Below, in pieces: positions 1-10,870 of a DNA stretch of 64,000 bases (position 1 is the first letter of the stretch; each line of letters starts with the position of its first letter). Below the pieces are notes generated by a model. The model had not been told where the DNA came from. It saw nothing but the letters and a program-made list of their open reading frames with translations, and did no database searches. Origin of the DNA: Ciona intestinalis (taxonomy: Eukaryota > Chordata > Ascidiacea > Phlebobranchia > Cionidae); assembly GCF_000224145.3 (NCBI RefSeq), contig NW_004190484.2, positions 52,406-116,405 of the forward strand, given 5' to 3'. The position numbers and the translations under genes are program-made.

Positions 1-1881
1 TCCTTGTTCGCACACGTCGTTTGATCGGAAATGACTCTGACAGGAAGCCAGCATTATTTATTGTTCCCGTTGCTTTTCCAAATAATATTTTAACCCATTG
101 CACTACGCTTTGCAAACCGTATCCTTGTAAAACTGTTTCTATAAAAACTTACTCAATTAAATCGAATGCCTTGTACAAATCAAGAGATAAAACTACGCAG
201 GGTATATTCTCCGTCTCTGCAAAGTCCATAACATCGAATAGCAAGCGGATATTCTCCCCTATATATCTGTCTTTAAAAAATCCTTTCTGGTCGTCATGAA
301 TAAGGCGCGGCATCACTAGTTTCAATCGTTCTGCAATTACTTTCGATATAATTTTATAATCGGTATTTAAAAGAGTTATAGGACGGTAGTTTTCGACTAT
401 AAGTGGGTCTTTATCAGGTTTGGGAATTAGTGTTATTATGCCGTTTCTTTGCGAACCGCACAACAAACCTCAACAACCCCATTTTAAGCGCATGGTTTGT
501 GGATTTTATAAATGCTCCTCCAATTTCTTTCCAAAAGGTTGTATAAAATGCCGTACTTAATTCATCGTTGCCTGGTGATTTATTTTTTTCCCATTTTCCG
601 TAACGCTTCATAGCACTCCGTCTTGGATATATCCTTTCCCAAAAAGGACTCTTCCTCCTCGCTATTGGAGTAGCTGCGCCACGCGGATATGGGAATCTAT
701 TTGCTTAGCATCCGTTGATCTGCTTGAATATAGCTTTTGATAGAACTGAGTGTGGTTATTGTTTCCCTGTGGTCCGCAATGACTAGCCCGCTTTGTTTTA
801 GTCAAACGATTGTATTACGTTTTTTGTTTCTCTTTTCCAGGCTTAAAAAATATTTTGTATTTTTTCCCCGTTTTCGGCCTAGTTTGTTCGGCTAAGCACG
901 ATAGCTGCCCTCGTTTTGCCTTCCAATATCGTATCAATGCGCCGCTGGGTTGCTAATTTTTCTATTCGATCTATTTCTTTGGTTTGCGATGTTCTTTTCT
1001 CGGCGGCATGTTTAATAAATTTCCCTCGCAACCAGCACTTTATACTATCCCAGATTATATGCGGTGATACATCTGAGAGTTTCATTGATCGTTAGGAAAG
1101 CGCGGATTTCGGATTTCAAGTGATTTATGAATTGGGGGTCGTCTAAAAGGCTGTTATTTAGTTTCCAATACCCTGGGCCGTTTGCTTTAAACTCCGGGCT
1201 TATGTTTAAAACAACAAGTCTGTGATCCGATTTAATACTGGGTTCTATATCACAGTTTTTATATGTGGTGTTAGACCTTCTGAAACAAGAAAAAAATCGA
1301 TGCGACTTCCGGTGAACGGATTTTGTTGGACGCGGGAAAATCTCCGCTGCCTCGGGTTTAATTCCCTAAATATATCAAACAGATCGAACTCTTTCATATA
1401 GTTCTTAATTTCCGAACTGCATTTGCGTGTTTGTTGCCCGGTGATTTGTCTAGATCATTTGACATAACTGCGTTAAAATCTCCTCCTATTATAGCGTCGT
1501 TATCTAAATAGTCGTTTATTATCCCAAAAAACGAATCAAAAAAAAATTTGGTTATCGGAGTTTGGTCCGTATACATTTGCCAGTGTAAGCCGTTTTGGTC
1601 CTGCCGAAATTGAGGCGATCAGGAATATTCCTTCAGTATCGCTCTCTGTATGATGTACAGTCCGCAATTCTGTTGTGGCGACAACAGAATGCAAACGCCT
1701 CGGGCGGAGGTGGTACCGTGCGAAAAAAAGGTTTGCGCGTTTCCCCACTCGCATTTCCACATTACCTCTACATCCAAGCTGCTATGTGTTTCCTGCAATA
1801 GGATTACGTCGAATTTTTTGTTTTTAAAAAAACGGAAAATACATTTATATTTCGCATTGTTACGTAAACCTTTGACATTAA
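1..1881 (-). mobile_element. L1/Tx1-like LINE fragment (endonuclease plus reverse transcriptase), decayed
   Basis: Read on the minus strand this is one non-LTR retrotransposon in normal 5'-3' order. At about 1880-1200 is the APE-type endonuclease, with motifs LLQETH, ANVYGPNS, GGDFNAV, a SRIDFFLVS segment and a SDH-type end, spread over more than one frame. At about 1085-880 is the linker typical of L1/Tx1 elements (SPHIIWDSIKCWLRGK). From about 611 the reverse transcriptase starts, with NKSPGNDELSTAFY, NGIITLIPKPDKD, NYRPITLLNTDYK and DLYKAFD. The motif-A region is followed at about 148 by an in-frame stop. Homologous sequence continues past that stop to the window edge in the same frame, so the element runs out of the window. 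Frameshifts near 460-470 and 1540-1620 plus the stop show it is dead. The clade call rests on motif wording; the element's own 5' end is lost at the adjoining MITE. Confidence 0.85.
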
Positions 1882-2416
1882 AGGGCCTAAACACACCCCA
1901 AATGTACTTCGCTTTAATCGATAGAGTGTGTTTTTCTAATTCCAACGACACCTTACTTGTTTTAATCGGTTCTGTATAACCAAAGATATTCCAGCTCAAA
2001 CACCGTGAAATTCATAAAACTGATTTGAAAGTTGCGTGGCGAAAAAATTGAGAAGTGTACTACCCACGTGACAAATCACGTCACAAAATTGTTGAAGCGT
2101 GGCCGCTCTCATTCAGAAAGGCGAGAGGCAGTGTTTTCAGCGAAAAACGAGAGAACAAAAAAAAACGCAAAAAGCACAAAAAAAACGCAGGTTTCGCTTT
2201 TACGAATGAATCAGTCACGTGACTAGTACGTTCCTACGTCACAATCACGGAGCTCGTAGTAAAAAAAGATAGCGCTAGAGATCACTGTTTGAGGACGAAT
2301 ATCTCCGCCTATACTCGACCAATTTTAATAAGCAAAGTATTTTTGGAATCAATAAAACGGTCGCTTTATGAATTTACCATAAAAAATAAAAGTGGCATGG
2401 GGTGTGTTTAGGCCCT
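1882..2416. mobile_element. MITE with inverted ends and TTAA target duplication
   Basis: The left end AGGGCCTAAACACACCCC and right end GGGGTGTGTTTAGGCCCT are exact inverted repeats, and TTAA lies immediately outside both (878-881 in the 1800s, 2417-2420). This is the hallmark of piggyBac-type insertion (established knowledge), but no transposase is present in its 535 bp. It separates the L1-like fragment on the left from the CR1-like fragment on the right. A 126-codon minus-strand frame ending at 1619 reads through the left inverted end, so its first 40 or so residues are transposon end, not LINE protein. Confidence 0.8.
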
Positions 2417-2420
2417 TTAA

Positions 2421-4140
2421 ACGATACTATTTTCATTTTGAGATGCTTACCACAGGTGTAAATTGTCAATGTAAATGTTCAGGTTTCTCTTCCGCTGTTC
2501 GTAGTGTCTATTTCGATTTCTTTTCTGCGATATGTAATTTCCATGAAAGATTTTCTGTAATTGTTACTCCAAGGAACCGAAAAGAGTTGACTTGTTCAAT
2601 CTTATTATTATTAATCTTGATTTCTATTGGTACATAGGGTAGTTTAGTGTTGGGGGAGTTGGAAAAGTACATAAATTTAGATTTATCAGTGTTTAGTACC
2701 AGTTAGTTTGTTTTCTAGATCTGTGTTGGTAAGTTGGCTGATCACCAAACTAGTTTTACCCGAGATAAAAATGCTGGTGTCATCGGCAAACATTATGGTT
2801 TTGCTGTGAATGAGGCAATTTGGGTAGTCATTAATATAAAGTAAGATTAGTAGGGACCAAGGATTGAGCCTTGTGGGACTCCTAGATTGACAAAATTTTG
2901 GTTTGAAGACATTACTCCATTGAATTCTACTATTTGGTTCCGATTGGACAGATAACTTTGAATCCAGTTTAGTGCAGTGCCTCTTATACCATAATGTGGC
3001 TTTTGCTAAGGAGTATCCTACGGTCAATAGTATCAAATGTCTTTGAGAGGTCTAGGAATATTCCCAGAACGGAGTTGTTTTTTTCCAGTTCATTATAGTT
3101 ATTTCATTTACTGACAGGGAGGTAGCATGACCAGTGGAGTGGCCTTTTCTAAAGCCGAATTGGTCGGTAAACAGTATTTTAAAGCTGTTTAAATATGATA
3201 AGATGCGTATATACATCAACTTTTCCAATATTTTAGAAAAAGTGGGTAATAAACTTATCGGTCTATAGTTTTTAATGTCTTTTGGGTTGCCTTTTTTATA
3301 TATGGGAATGATTTTTTCAATTTTTAAATCATCAATAAAGGTTCCAGTTTGTAAAGATAGATTAAACACATGGGATAAGGCAAGCAAAATGTTTTCAGGG
3401 GTGGATTTTATCAGTCTACTTGGGATGCCATACATGCCACGGCTAGATTTAGATTTTAGGTCCATGATTATATTTTTAATTTCAGTTTATTTTTGACTGA
3501 GGTAGTGGGTGTGATGTGTGTTTGTGGGTGGTATCTGCTTTACTAGATCTGCGGCTATGTTAAAGAAGTGGTCATTAAATTTATTAGAAATAATAAGTGG
3601 ATCAGTAGTCGGTTTACCATCTATTACAAATGCTTTTGTGTATTGAGTTTTGATTTTACCAAGTAGTGAGTTTATAGATTTCCAGGTGGCTTTCATGTTT
3701 AATCTGTTTGCACTAAATAGCTTTCTATAATGTTCTCCTTTCCCATTTATAACTGCATGATGGTATTTGTTTCTAGCTGCATTGTACCTTTTCTTATTTT
3801 CTTCTGTATTCCTTTGCAAGTATTTTTTAAATAACTTCTGCTTGGTTCTGTTAAGAAGGTAAAGATCTTTGTCAAACCATTTACTTTTGTCATATTTGTT
3901 TACTTTAGTTTCCGGAAAGCTACTGTTAAATTCTGTCATATAATGTTGCTGGAATTGGGAGAAGGCAAGATTTGGTTCTGTTTCCTGTAGGACTTCACTG
4001 ATATCCATATCTGCTAACTTTCCATTGAAATTTATTATATTTTCCTGGCTAAAATTTCTTGAACTTATGTTAGACTGGCTGTTATTAATTTTGAGGTTGA
4101 TTGCTTGGATTATTGGCAAATGATCTGATATTGGGTCTGT
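2421..4140 (-). mobile_element. CR1/L2/Jockey-like LINE fragment, decayed
   Basis: Minus-strand order: a 210-codon frame at 4119-3487 begins just after an endonuclease-type end (LPIIQAINLKI) and continues as the basic linker between endonuclease and RT. Frame 3465-3052 carries RT motifs KSSRGMYGIPSRL, IIPIYKKGN, NYRPISLLPTFSKILEK and DQFGFRKGHST. Frame 3036-2686 carries YINDYPN and the catalytic motif MFADDTSIF. Sequence down to about 2480 still encodes the thumb-type FRFLGVTI and NLSWKLHI. At least two frameshifts lie around 3050 and 2900-2870, and a stop lies near 2490. The 3' end is lost at or before the TTAA MITE. The clade is assigned by motif wording only. Confidence 0.85.
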
Positions 4141-4160
4141 TATTACGCCTGCTTTGATTT

Positions 4161-4201
4161 GTGAGCTATTGTATATACATATATATATATATATATATAT
4201 T
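4161..4201. repeat. (AT)n microsatellite
   Basis: Alternating TA/AT run at the junction between the LINE fragment and the first copy of the inverted-repeat MITE. Confidence 0.9.
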
Positions 4202-4461
4202 TCTCACAAACCGTTTGTTTAAAGGTTTTTAATTAAATTTTTTAAATAATTAAGTTTCCTAAACAAGTGGTAAACTGTAAGCGTTAACCTACCAAATAAC
4301 TAAACTGGCTTAATAAACTTAAAAAGTTGGTGTGGTTTTAGAAATAAACAGCTAAAACCTCCTAAAACTACTATGCGCCTACGTTTTACAATGGAGACCA
4401 AGCAAAACGGGGACAGAGTTGGCGGTCACGTGAATAGAAAAAAGAATATATCACGATTTTG
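4202..4461. mobile_element. Inverted-repeat MITE B, 5'-truncated copy
   Basis: Matches the right two-thirds of the adjoining complete copy (4650-4920), including the lines with GTAAGCGTTAACCTACCAAA and GGAGACCAAGC. It breaks off at about 4460, where the left end of the next copy starts. The pair is therefore a near-tandem array, not two independent dispersed insertions. Confidence 0.75.
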
Positions 4462-4953
4462 CACAGAAATAAAAAAGAATAGAACGCGCATCTCAACTGT
4501 CGACAAAGGAGAGAACATGATACACTCTCTCTCCTTCGCGGGTCGTTCCCGTTTACCATTGTAGTCAATAGAATCGAGGGCGTTTCATGTAGTTTTTCTT
4601 CGTGTTTTGACTTAATTTGAAGTCATAGGGTAAAACAACTATTTTCTAATGTATATATATTTCTAACAACCGTTTTTTTGAAGGTTTTTAATTAAAATTA
4701 TTAAATAATTAAATTTCCTAAACAAGTAGTAAACTGTAAGCGTTAACCTACCAAATAACTAAACTGGCCTAATAACTTGAATAGCTGGTGTAGTTTTTGA
4801 AATAAACAACAAAAATCTCTTAAAACTACTGTGCGCCTATCTTTTACAATGGAGACCAAGCGAAGTGGGGACGGAGTTGGCGGTCACGTGAATAGAAAAA
4901 AGAATATATCACGGTTTTGGGAAGTTGCGCGTTCTACTTTTTTTTATTTCAGG
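4462..4953. mobile_element. Inverted-repeat MITE B, complete copy
   Basis: About 490 bp. The left end starts CACAGAAATAAAAAAGAATA followed by GAACGCGCA; the right end reads TTGCGCGTTCTACTTTTTTT then TATTTC, its reverse complement with a few changes. Other copies are at 54234-54721, 54950-55441 and (left end only) 47710-47790. No coding capacity is evident. The short frames inside are repeated in every copy only because the DNA is. Confidence 0.8.
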
Positions 4954-5635
4954 TGATTCTCTCAAACTAATAATATTTATAGATATCATATATATGATAT
5001 CTATGATTATATACGATATCTATGATTGGCCACGCCAGGCGGGGGAGAGGTGTTAGTGTGTACCCATCTTGTTTTTATCTGTTAATGGACATGAAACGAC
5101 TTGTACTATCGTCAAAAGTAAAAAGATACGCAACCTTGCACCTCAGAAGAGTTAAGTTATCAAAAAACTCAGAAATTCTGGTTAGTATTTTCTACTAGTT
5201 TACTGTTAGGCACCACCAAGGGCGCCAAGGACTGAGGTTATCCTATATACGTATATGATAGCGTGCCTTATAATACCTTCTACTGGTGTCACAAGCATAA
5301 ACTTTGGACACTAGTTGTACAAGATTCTGAAATAAAATGATAATAATTCAGGAATATATATATATATATACTATAGTGTCCATATTTATATGAAGTTGAA
5401 TCGTAATATTACTTGGGACTATACGCAGAAGTGGGAACACCATTTTCGCTAGGGGCGGCATTGGCGTAGAGTTTTGCAATTGCGTGGGAGTGCGGCAAAC
5501 ACGCAAAGACGATTTATTTGAGATGTATCTTAACGCAATAGTTAGACCTTCTACGCGGCAGGAACACTTAGCGCAATGTAACATAATTTAAAAGTGTAAT
5601 ATCGCCTAATATATTAGTAGTCTGGAATTTATATA
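4954..5635. other. Gene-less spacer with AT palindromes
   Basis: No gene seen. It holds repeated GATATC/ATGATATC palindromic words at 4980-5025 and a (TA)n run at 5353-5372. The 78-codon minus frame at 5348-5584 ends in the (TA)n run and resembles nothing known. Confidence 0.6.
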
Positions 5636-5805
5636 CCTTGTCGGCTGCGTAACAATTACTATCATGTTAACAATTAACGTATATGTAAGTTACCTATTCG
5701 TGCAGTTCTGACATAACAAACAGCTTTATTTTATCATAAATCCAGATTTTATGCAGGAGACAATGGCAATTGTGACGTAACGTTACTAACTATGGCGTAA
5801 TACAT
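5636..5805. repeat. Interspersed repeat family G, copy 1
   Basis: Starts near GTCGGCTGCGTAAC and contains GTAAGTTACCTATTCGTGCA and GGCAATTGTGACGTAAC. Related copies are at 6750-6916 (same strand) and 16895-17090 (reverse). Class unknown; non-coding. Confidence 0.7.
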
Positions 5806-6124
5806 TTACGGTAGTATTACGTGACCAATATAAAACACAGACATTCTTAAAGTACCAGTAAAGTCCTTGTAATATCAAAATTTGTTGAAGGTAGAAAAGA
5901 AAGTGTGGGTTAAACTGCGGTTGGTGATCGCCGACAACGGCGGACACTGGGGGAAGCACCCCCAATAAAATAAACAAGAGAAGTGCTAACTCGCGCACTT
6001 AAAATCTCTCCCTCGTGGGGCGAAAAATATTAAAATTGAAGAAAAGAGAAGCAACTAACATTATTCAAGCGAGCTTGACTTTATCTTTAATTAATTTTCG
6101 TTCAATTTGCTCTAAAAAGTGACT

Positions 6125-6690
6125 AACTGCTCGAGATAAGCGTAGTGGCAATCATGCTTGATCGGGGCAGAACGTAAGTGCGCTGCGGTCCACAATCAGC
6201 ACCGCACGAGAAATTGTTGGCTTAAAGCCAAAAACGCTATTCTTTGGAACATAGGATAAAATATAGTAATACTAAGTGGGCGGCAATGTAGCTTGTTTAT
6301 TAACCACCGTAAAAACTTCTGTTATTAACAATTATTACTAATATAGTTTTTTATATTATTTCTGCATCTTGCCACACTGGAATTCACGAAACGCGTCTTC
6401 TCTTTATCAAGCAGCGTTTGAACGTAAGCCACGTGTTCTGTATGATTTTGATTAGCGGTGCTTTTCGACTAAACAGGAGCGTATTCTCGTACGCCTTTCT
6501 CCTTGAAAACGTCATTAGCACTCGGCTCGGCGCTCGTGCTAAAAATATCTTTTTCACACGCTTTGTTTGGATTTAGTAGAGACCTACCGATATAATTTTT
6601 TTCCTTTACAACCGATGATTGTCACTATAACGAAACATATGAAAGGATCAGTATCAGCGGTGTAAAAAGTGCCTATTTTCGATGCCGCTG
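6125..6690. repeat. Mixed short repeats, partial family F and a second shared segment
   Basis: 6125-6240 is a diverged piece of repeat family F (compare 8175-8320 and 9945-10115), with GAGAAATTGTTGGCTT. 6390-6545 shares a diverged block with 44225-44375 (CCACGTGTTCTGTATGATTT, GATTAGCGG, GACTAAA). No gene seen. Confidence 0.5.
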
Positions 6691-6916
6691 GCATCGGCCG
6701 GATTTTTTTAAAACTGCCGGCGTGGGAATCCGGAATTGATTTACTTCGCCGGCTGCGTAACATTTTGTTTCGTGTTAACGTATGCGTAAGTTACCTATTC
6801 GTGCAGTTCTGACGTAACTAAACAGCTTTATATTATCATAAATTCGGCATTTATGCGGAGACATTGGCAATTGTGACGTAACATTACTAGCTATGTCGTA
6901 ATGCACTTGCGGTATT
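6690..6916. repeat. Interspersed repeat family G, copy 2, cut by a gap
   Basis: The GGCCGGATTTTTTTAAAACT and GCCGGC segment leads into the same G core as copy 1, then enters the N run. The reverse copy at 16895-17090 has the same two parts in the same relative order, so they form one unit. Confidence 0.7.
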
Positions 6917-6966
6917 NNNNNNNNNNNNNNNNNNNNNNNNNNNNNNNNNNNNNNNNNNNNNNNNNN
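6917..6966. other. Assembly gap (50 N)
   Basis: Run of N. The left end of the following hAT MITE should lie inside it. Confidence 0.99.
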
Positions 6967-7465
6967 ATTGGACCAACACAAATGTAATATATTATTACAA
7001 AGTATCGCCCCGGCAGAGCTTGGACAAAGGCCAAAAAACGTGTTCGTTGGCACCGCACGAGAACCAGAGTTTTATTACGTCAGTTTTCACGAGAATAAAT
7101 TCACAACGATTGCTTCGTTTGTTAAGTGTTGAATGTATGCTACCACATGCGTCTTCCTTTATTTCCTACGCCGGCGCAGAGCGTAAAAATGTGACGCTCA
7201 TACACGATGTTTCGATCTCGTGGTTGGTTGGGCAGTGGGCACATTCCTCCAGATTGTTATATTATGAAACGTCATAATTAATAGTTACGTTACAATAGAA
7301 CAAGTGACGCAACAATTGAACGAAAAGTTGTTCCAATTTTAAGCGAAGGAATGTAATATTAAATGCAACGCGTGTGTGTGCGTCTTAGCACTTTCTGGCT
7401 GCGTGCGTGTCTGCGGAAAAGGGGGCTGTCATGACAGCAAAACAGCCCCCCTGGTTGCGCCCCTG
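6967..7465 (-). mobile_element. hAT MITE family E, copy 1 (one end in the gap)
   Basis: Reverse orientation copy of the element at 61493-62030. The end AGCCCCCCTGGTTGCGCCCC then TG is at 7444-7465. The body matches nearly throughout, including the paired TGTCATGACAG palindrome. Expected length places the missing end inside the N run. An 85-codon frame at 7020-7277 has a near match at 61938-61681, but almost all differences change amino acids, so I treat it as non-coding. Confidence 0.8.
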
Positions 7466-7754
7466 TACATGGTGAAAGCGGCGCACGAACGCGGGGCTAG
7501 ATAGAGATGCAAAATTTGACGTCAGAACACACGCGCCGGGAAAACTGCCGGAAAAATATAAATGCAAACCGATATCGGCCGGATTTTTATTTTTTACATG
7601 CCTGATCAGTATTAATCAAAATTAATAACTGTATTCACGATATTGCAAGTTATCATAAAGAAAAGAAATGGTTGTTCTGCACGTGCTCAGTAGGTAACGT
7701 TATATGTGTTGCTTTTCTTAAATAACTTTGGAGTGACGACTAACGTGATTACTA
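7466..7754. repeat. Repeat DNA of unknown class, related to 11810-12000
   Basis: 7467-7610 matches 11835-11985 in reverse, with GAAAGCGGC, ACTGCCGG and CCGATATCGGCCGGATTTTT. The hAT MITE appears inserted into this older repeat, because the joined flanking text TACATGGTGAAAGCGGC also occurs at 10106-10122. No gene seen. Confidence 0.55.
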
Positions 7755-7890
7755 AACGTAAACTACGAGAGTCGACATTCATAAATCTAAACTACGACGC
7801 ACGTGGACGTTAAACTACAGCCCACGCGAAGGCTAAACAAGACGCACGGGAAGGCTAAACTACGGCAAACGTAAAAGTCAAGTAGGACGT
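7755..7890. repeat. Degenerate minisatellite
   Basis: Loose repeats of about 25-32 bp built on TAAACTACGACGCACG and AAGGCTAAACTAC, at least five units with substitutions. A shorter related stretch is at 12805-12850 (GGCTAAAATACGACCCATG). Confidence 0.6.
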
Positions 7891-8174
7891 ACGTCGCTTC
7901 GCACGAAGTATTTTATATATCAGTGTATTATCCGCGCATTTTTACCGATACCGATTATCGGTAAAACATAAATTTCGGCCAACCTCGTTGTCAACACCCC
8001 CAAATAAGTGTCCGCCATTGATCGCCGATTAGTTTTACTTTAAAATAGCTTTTATTAATAATTTGTGTGCTGGCCGAACGCAGTTTGAGAAGTGTAGAAT
8101 ACATGAAACTGCCGTATTTGTATCAGAAGGGCTATTTTTATAAAACTTTGTTTTACCCGAAAATGTTTAATATG

Positions 8175-8320
8175 TACAGTTTGTGTGTGTTGCAAGTTGA
8201 AAACGTCACGGCAATCTGGCTATGATCGGGAAAAGACAAAACATGATTGACACGTTTTAATTAAATTTGTGCGCTACGATAAGAACCGCACAAAAAAATC
8301 GTTGGCTTATAACCAAAAAG
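8175..8320. repeat. Interspersed repeat family F
   Basis: Shares with 9945-10115 the words GTGTGTGTT, CGGCAATC, AAACATGATTGACACGTTTT and AATCGTTGGCTTAT. Class unknown. Confidence 0.7.
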
Positions 8321-8596
8321 AACCATTGGTGGGGCAGCTGAAGAAAGTTCATTAAAAGTATAAGCAAAAAAACTAAAACATCACTTCGAATTTAGCAGAT
8401 TTCACACGATTTTAGCAATTTGTATTTTTTAACTGCAATCGTGTTCGTTTTGTTCTCGGTTAGCTGCAAACCTGCAATCATAAGTTAGGGTTCCTTGTTT
8501 ATGATTGCAAGTTATTAACCGATAGTTTTGCTTACTATAGTGGAAGCGGCACACTAATTCTGGGCTAGTTTTAGCGGCAAAAATTGGCTTTAGAAC

Positions 8597-9206
8597 TACA
8601 GCACGACCGATTATCGGTTAGCCGATATATCGGCCGCATTTTTGGTGATTTACCGATTATTGGCAAGGGCAAAAAACGGCCGATATTATCGGCGCTAAGT
8701 AACCAGACGGCCAGCAACATGTGTACGTAAGAATTAATGCAGAGCGATACATTGTTCATAAACGTAAACTCACTCGTATGGTATACCTAATTCAACTCGT
8801 TCGTAAAAAATTTAACGTATTAAACTAGGTCAGAGCATCTGATCACGCGTCTACCGCATGTCATGTCTATCAGGCGCGTGTAACGTCGAGGTTACTTTAG
8901 GTCACTTACGCACCTTTACGCGCCAGTGTGATACACAAATAAACTGCATTAGCTGATAAATATAATGTTTGTTTAATGGAAGGAAAGTAAAATTTATTTG
9001 AAAAAATTACAAATTAACCAATTACAAGTTCACCACTAACTAATTAACAATAATTAAGCCTGTTAGTTGATTTTTATTAGCTATATCAGATTTTTTTGTT
9101 TTAATCAGTCAAGATTTTTAGGTGCATTAAAATATCGGTTATCGGCAACTGAAATTTACAAAATATCGGTATTGGTTTGAAAAAAGCAATATCGGTCGGG
9201 CTCTAT
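8597..9206. mobile_element. hAT-type MITE with CGATAT-rich ends
   Basis: The left end TACAGCACGACCGATTATCG and right end CAATATCGGTCGGGCTCTA are inverted copies of the TAGAGCCCGACCGATAT-type end common in hAT elements. The ends hold further short palindromes (CCGATATATCGG). Flanking octamers TTTAGAAC and TTCAAAAC agree at 6 of 8 positions, consistent with an old 8-bp duplication. About 610 bp, no transposase. Confidence 0.65.
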
Positions 9207-9414
9207 TCAAAACGCACGCGTCTACGATTTACGAAACTGTCAGGTTAATTTAAATACGAATCAGTATCGGCCTGACTTCGTTTTTTTACATGCCTGGTGC
9301 GCATTCGCAACTTGCAATCAAAGATAATAAACATTGCTATTCAATCTAAATACTCCCATATCCCATACATATTATGCGATTGTCTTGTCTAGCATGCGTA
9401 ATATATATGGTGTT

Positions 9415-9560
9415 TTCCTCAGCCAAGCAGCATGTTTATAACGAAATAGTAGGGATCCACACATGGATTCATTGTATCATAATAGCGGTTGGTTGAACCT
9501 GGCAATTGATCATGACATAATAGCATTCACACCTTGATAGTTTAGGTTATAATGGGGGTT
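9415..9560 (+). repeat. Internally periodic repeat P, copy 1
   Basis: Begins TTTTCCTCAGCCAAGCAGCA and contains two to three diverged copies of a unit around ATTCACACGTGGATTCATTG then CATCATAATAGCGATT. See also 10740, 12905, 13660, 14500, 19348, 29690, 56520 and 57743. Confidence 0.75.
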
Positions 9561-9944
9561 CACACATGGATTATTTAGCCAAAGTGATCTGACCTTGTTG
9601 CAGTTATATTTAATAACAAAAATAAACATTAACAAAAGGAAAGGTAATGAAATTGCTCAGTCACAAACTTTGCCCTGCTGCAATATGAACGTTTTTCACT
9701 TATTAGTTACGTCGCAACATAGGCGGCAATTTAGGGGTGCACAGCTAACGTCATTTATAACGTCATTTTGCACCCCAGTCTAAATTTGTGTAAACCGTTA
9801 AAGAATATTTCCCACCAACTCGCATAATATTGCTGTATTATTGGTCTTTCCCATTCCATACATGTGACAAACCACATTTGTTATACTCACAACTGTGCCA
9901 GAAGAGTATTACGCAAGCTCAGTAGCAAAACTTTAATTTTACGG

Positions 9945-10115
9945 TTTAGTCCTGTGACGGTTACGTGTGTGTTACACGTGAAAATCGTCGCGGCAATCAG
10001 ACTTTGATCAGGAAAAGACGAAACATGATTGACACGTTTTTAATTAAACTCTTACGCTACGAAGAACCGCAGGAGAAATCGTTGGCTTATATCAAAAGCC
10101 TCCTACATGGTGAAA
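9945..10115. repeat. Interspersed repeat family F, uninterrupted copy
   Basis: Contains CCTGTGACGG, GTGTGTTACACGTG, TCGTCGCGGCAATCAGACTT, GAAACATGATTGACACG and AATCGTTGGCTTAT. It is the paralogous empty site for the hAT element at 12277-15281. A 69-codon frame across it is not conserved in the other copies. Confidence 0.75.
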
Positions 10116-10739
10116 GCGGCACAAATATTGGCTTCAAAATGCACCCCATAAGCAAAAAATTCACTCAACTTTGATCGTTTCTAGTTTCTAAAATACTAAA
10201 GAAAATTCAAATTTTATTTTTGATTTTGTATAACAAATGCTTCTTCAAGAATATATAAAAAAACTTGTAAAATATATTTATACTTTATTATGTTTTAGTT
10301 TCTCGATCGAACCTAGGTACATACCAGATTATGCTGACTCAGCATATTTTTAAACCTAGTGTTAAACACGAAAAACTGACTTTTATAATAAAAAAGTGGT
10401 ACAGTAAGTACTAGTGAAACATAATAGACATTTTATTACATGGGCGCTGAATGCGGGGCTGCAAGGCCTGCGTGCAGGCCCTCGCAAATACCAGGGTACT
10501 CCCGCAGGTCCTGAAATTTTAATGCGTGCGTCATGTTTATTGCCTTTCTTACGCAAACTTATAGATCATATTTGCGCAGATAATACTGTAGCCAGAACCC
10601 AAAAAAGGGGTCGGTCTAAACTCTAAACCTGCCGTCATATTTAAATACTGCGTTATCAGGATCGTTTATCAGTATCGGCATATCGTTAACCCTACAGTTG
10701 TTAATACATTCTTGAAGTAATAAAGTCGATCTTTACCAA

Positions 10740-10870
10740 AGTTTTCCTCAACCACGCATAATGCTCTTTGTTACGATATAGTGGCGATTCACACTTTGAT
10801 TATTTACGTCATAATAGCATTTGATGCGTCGATTATTGACGTCACAATGCCAATTGACGCGTTCATTATC
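10740..10870 (+). repeat. Internally periodic repeat P, copy 2 (diverged)
   Basis: TTTTCCTCAACCACGCATAA, then CGATTCACACTTTGATTATT then TACGTCATAATAGCA and a third weaker unit. Same layout as the 14500 copy. Confidence 0.65.

Noticed and set aside
1619..1999. 126-codon minus-strand frame as the intact start of a LINE endonuclease
   Set aside because: Its first 40 or so residues come from the inverted end and interior of the TTAA MITE; only the rest is LINE.
7020..7277. 85-codon frame repeated at 61938-61681 with high identity, looking like a conserved small protein
   Set aside because: It lies wholly within hAT MITE family E. Of the few nucleotide differences between the copies nearly all change amino acids, it starts at a non-ATG codon in the first copy, and it is broken in the third copy at 15640-15945.
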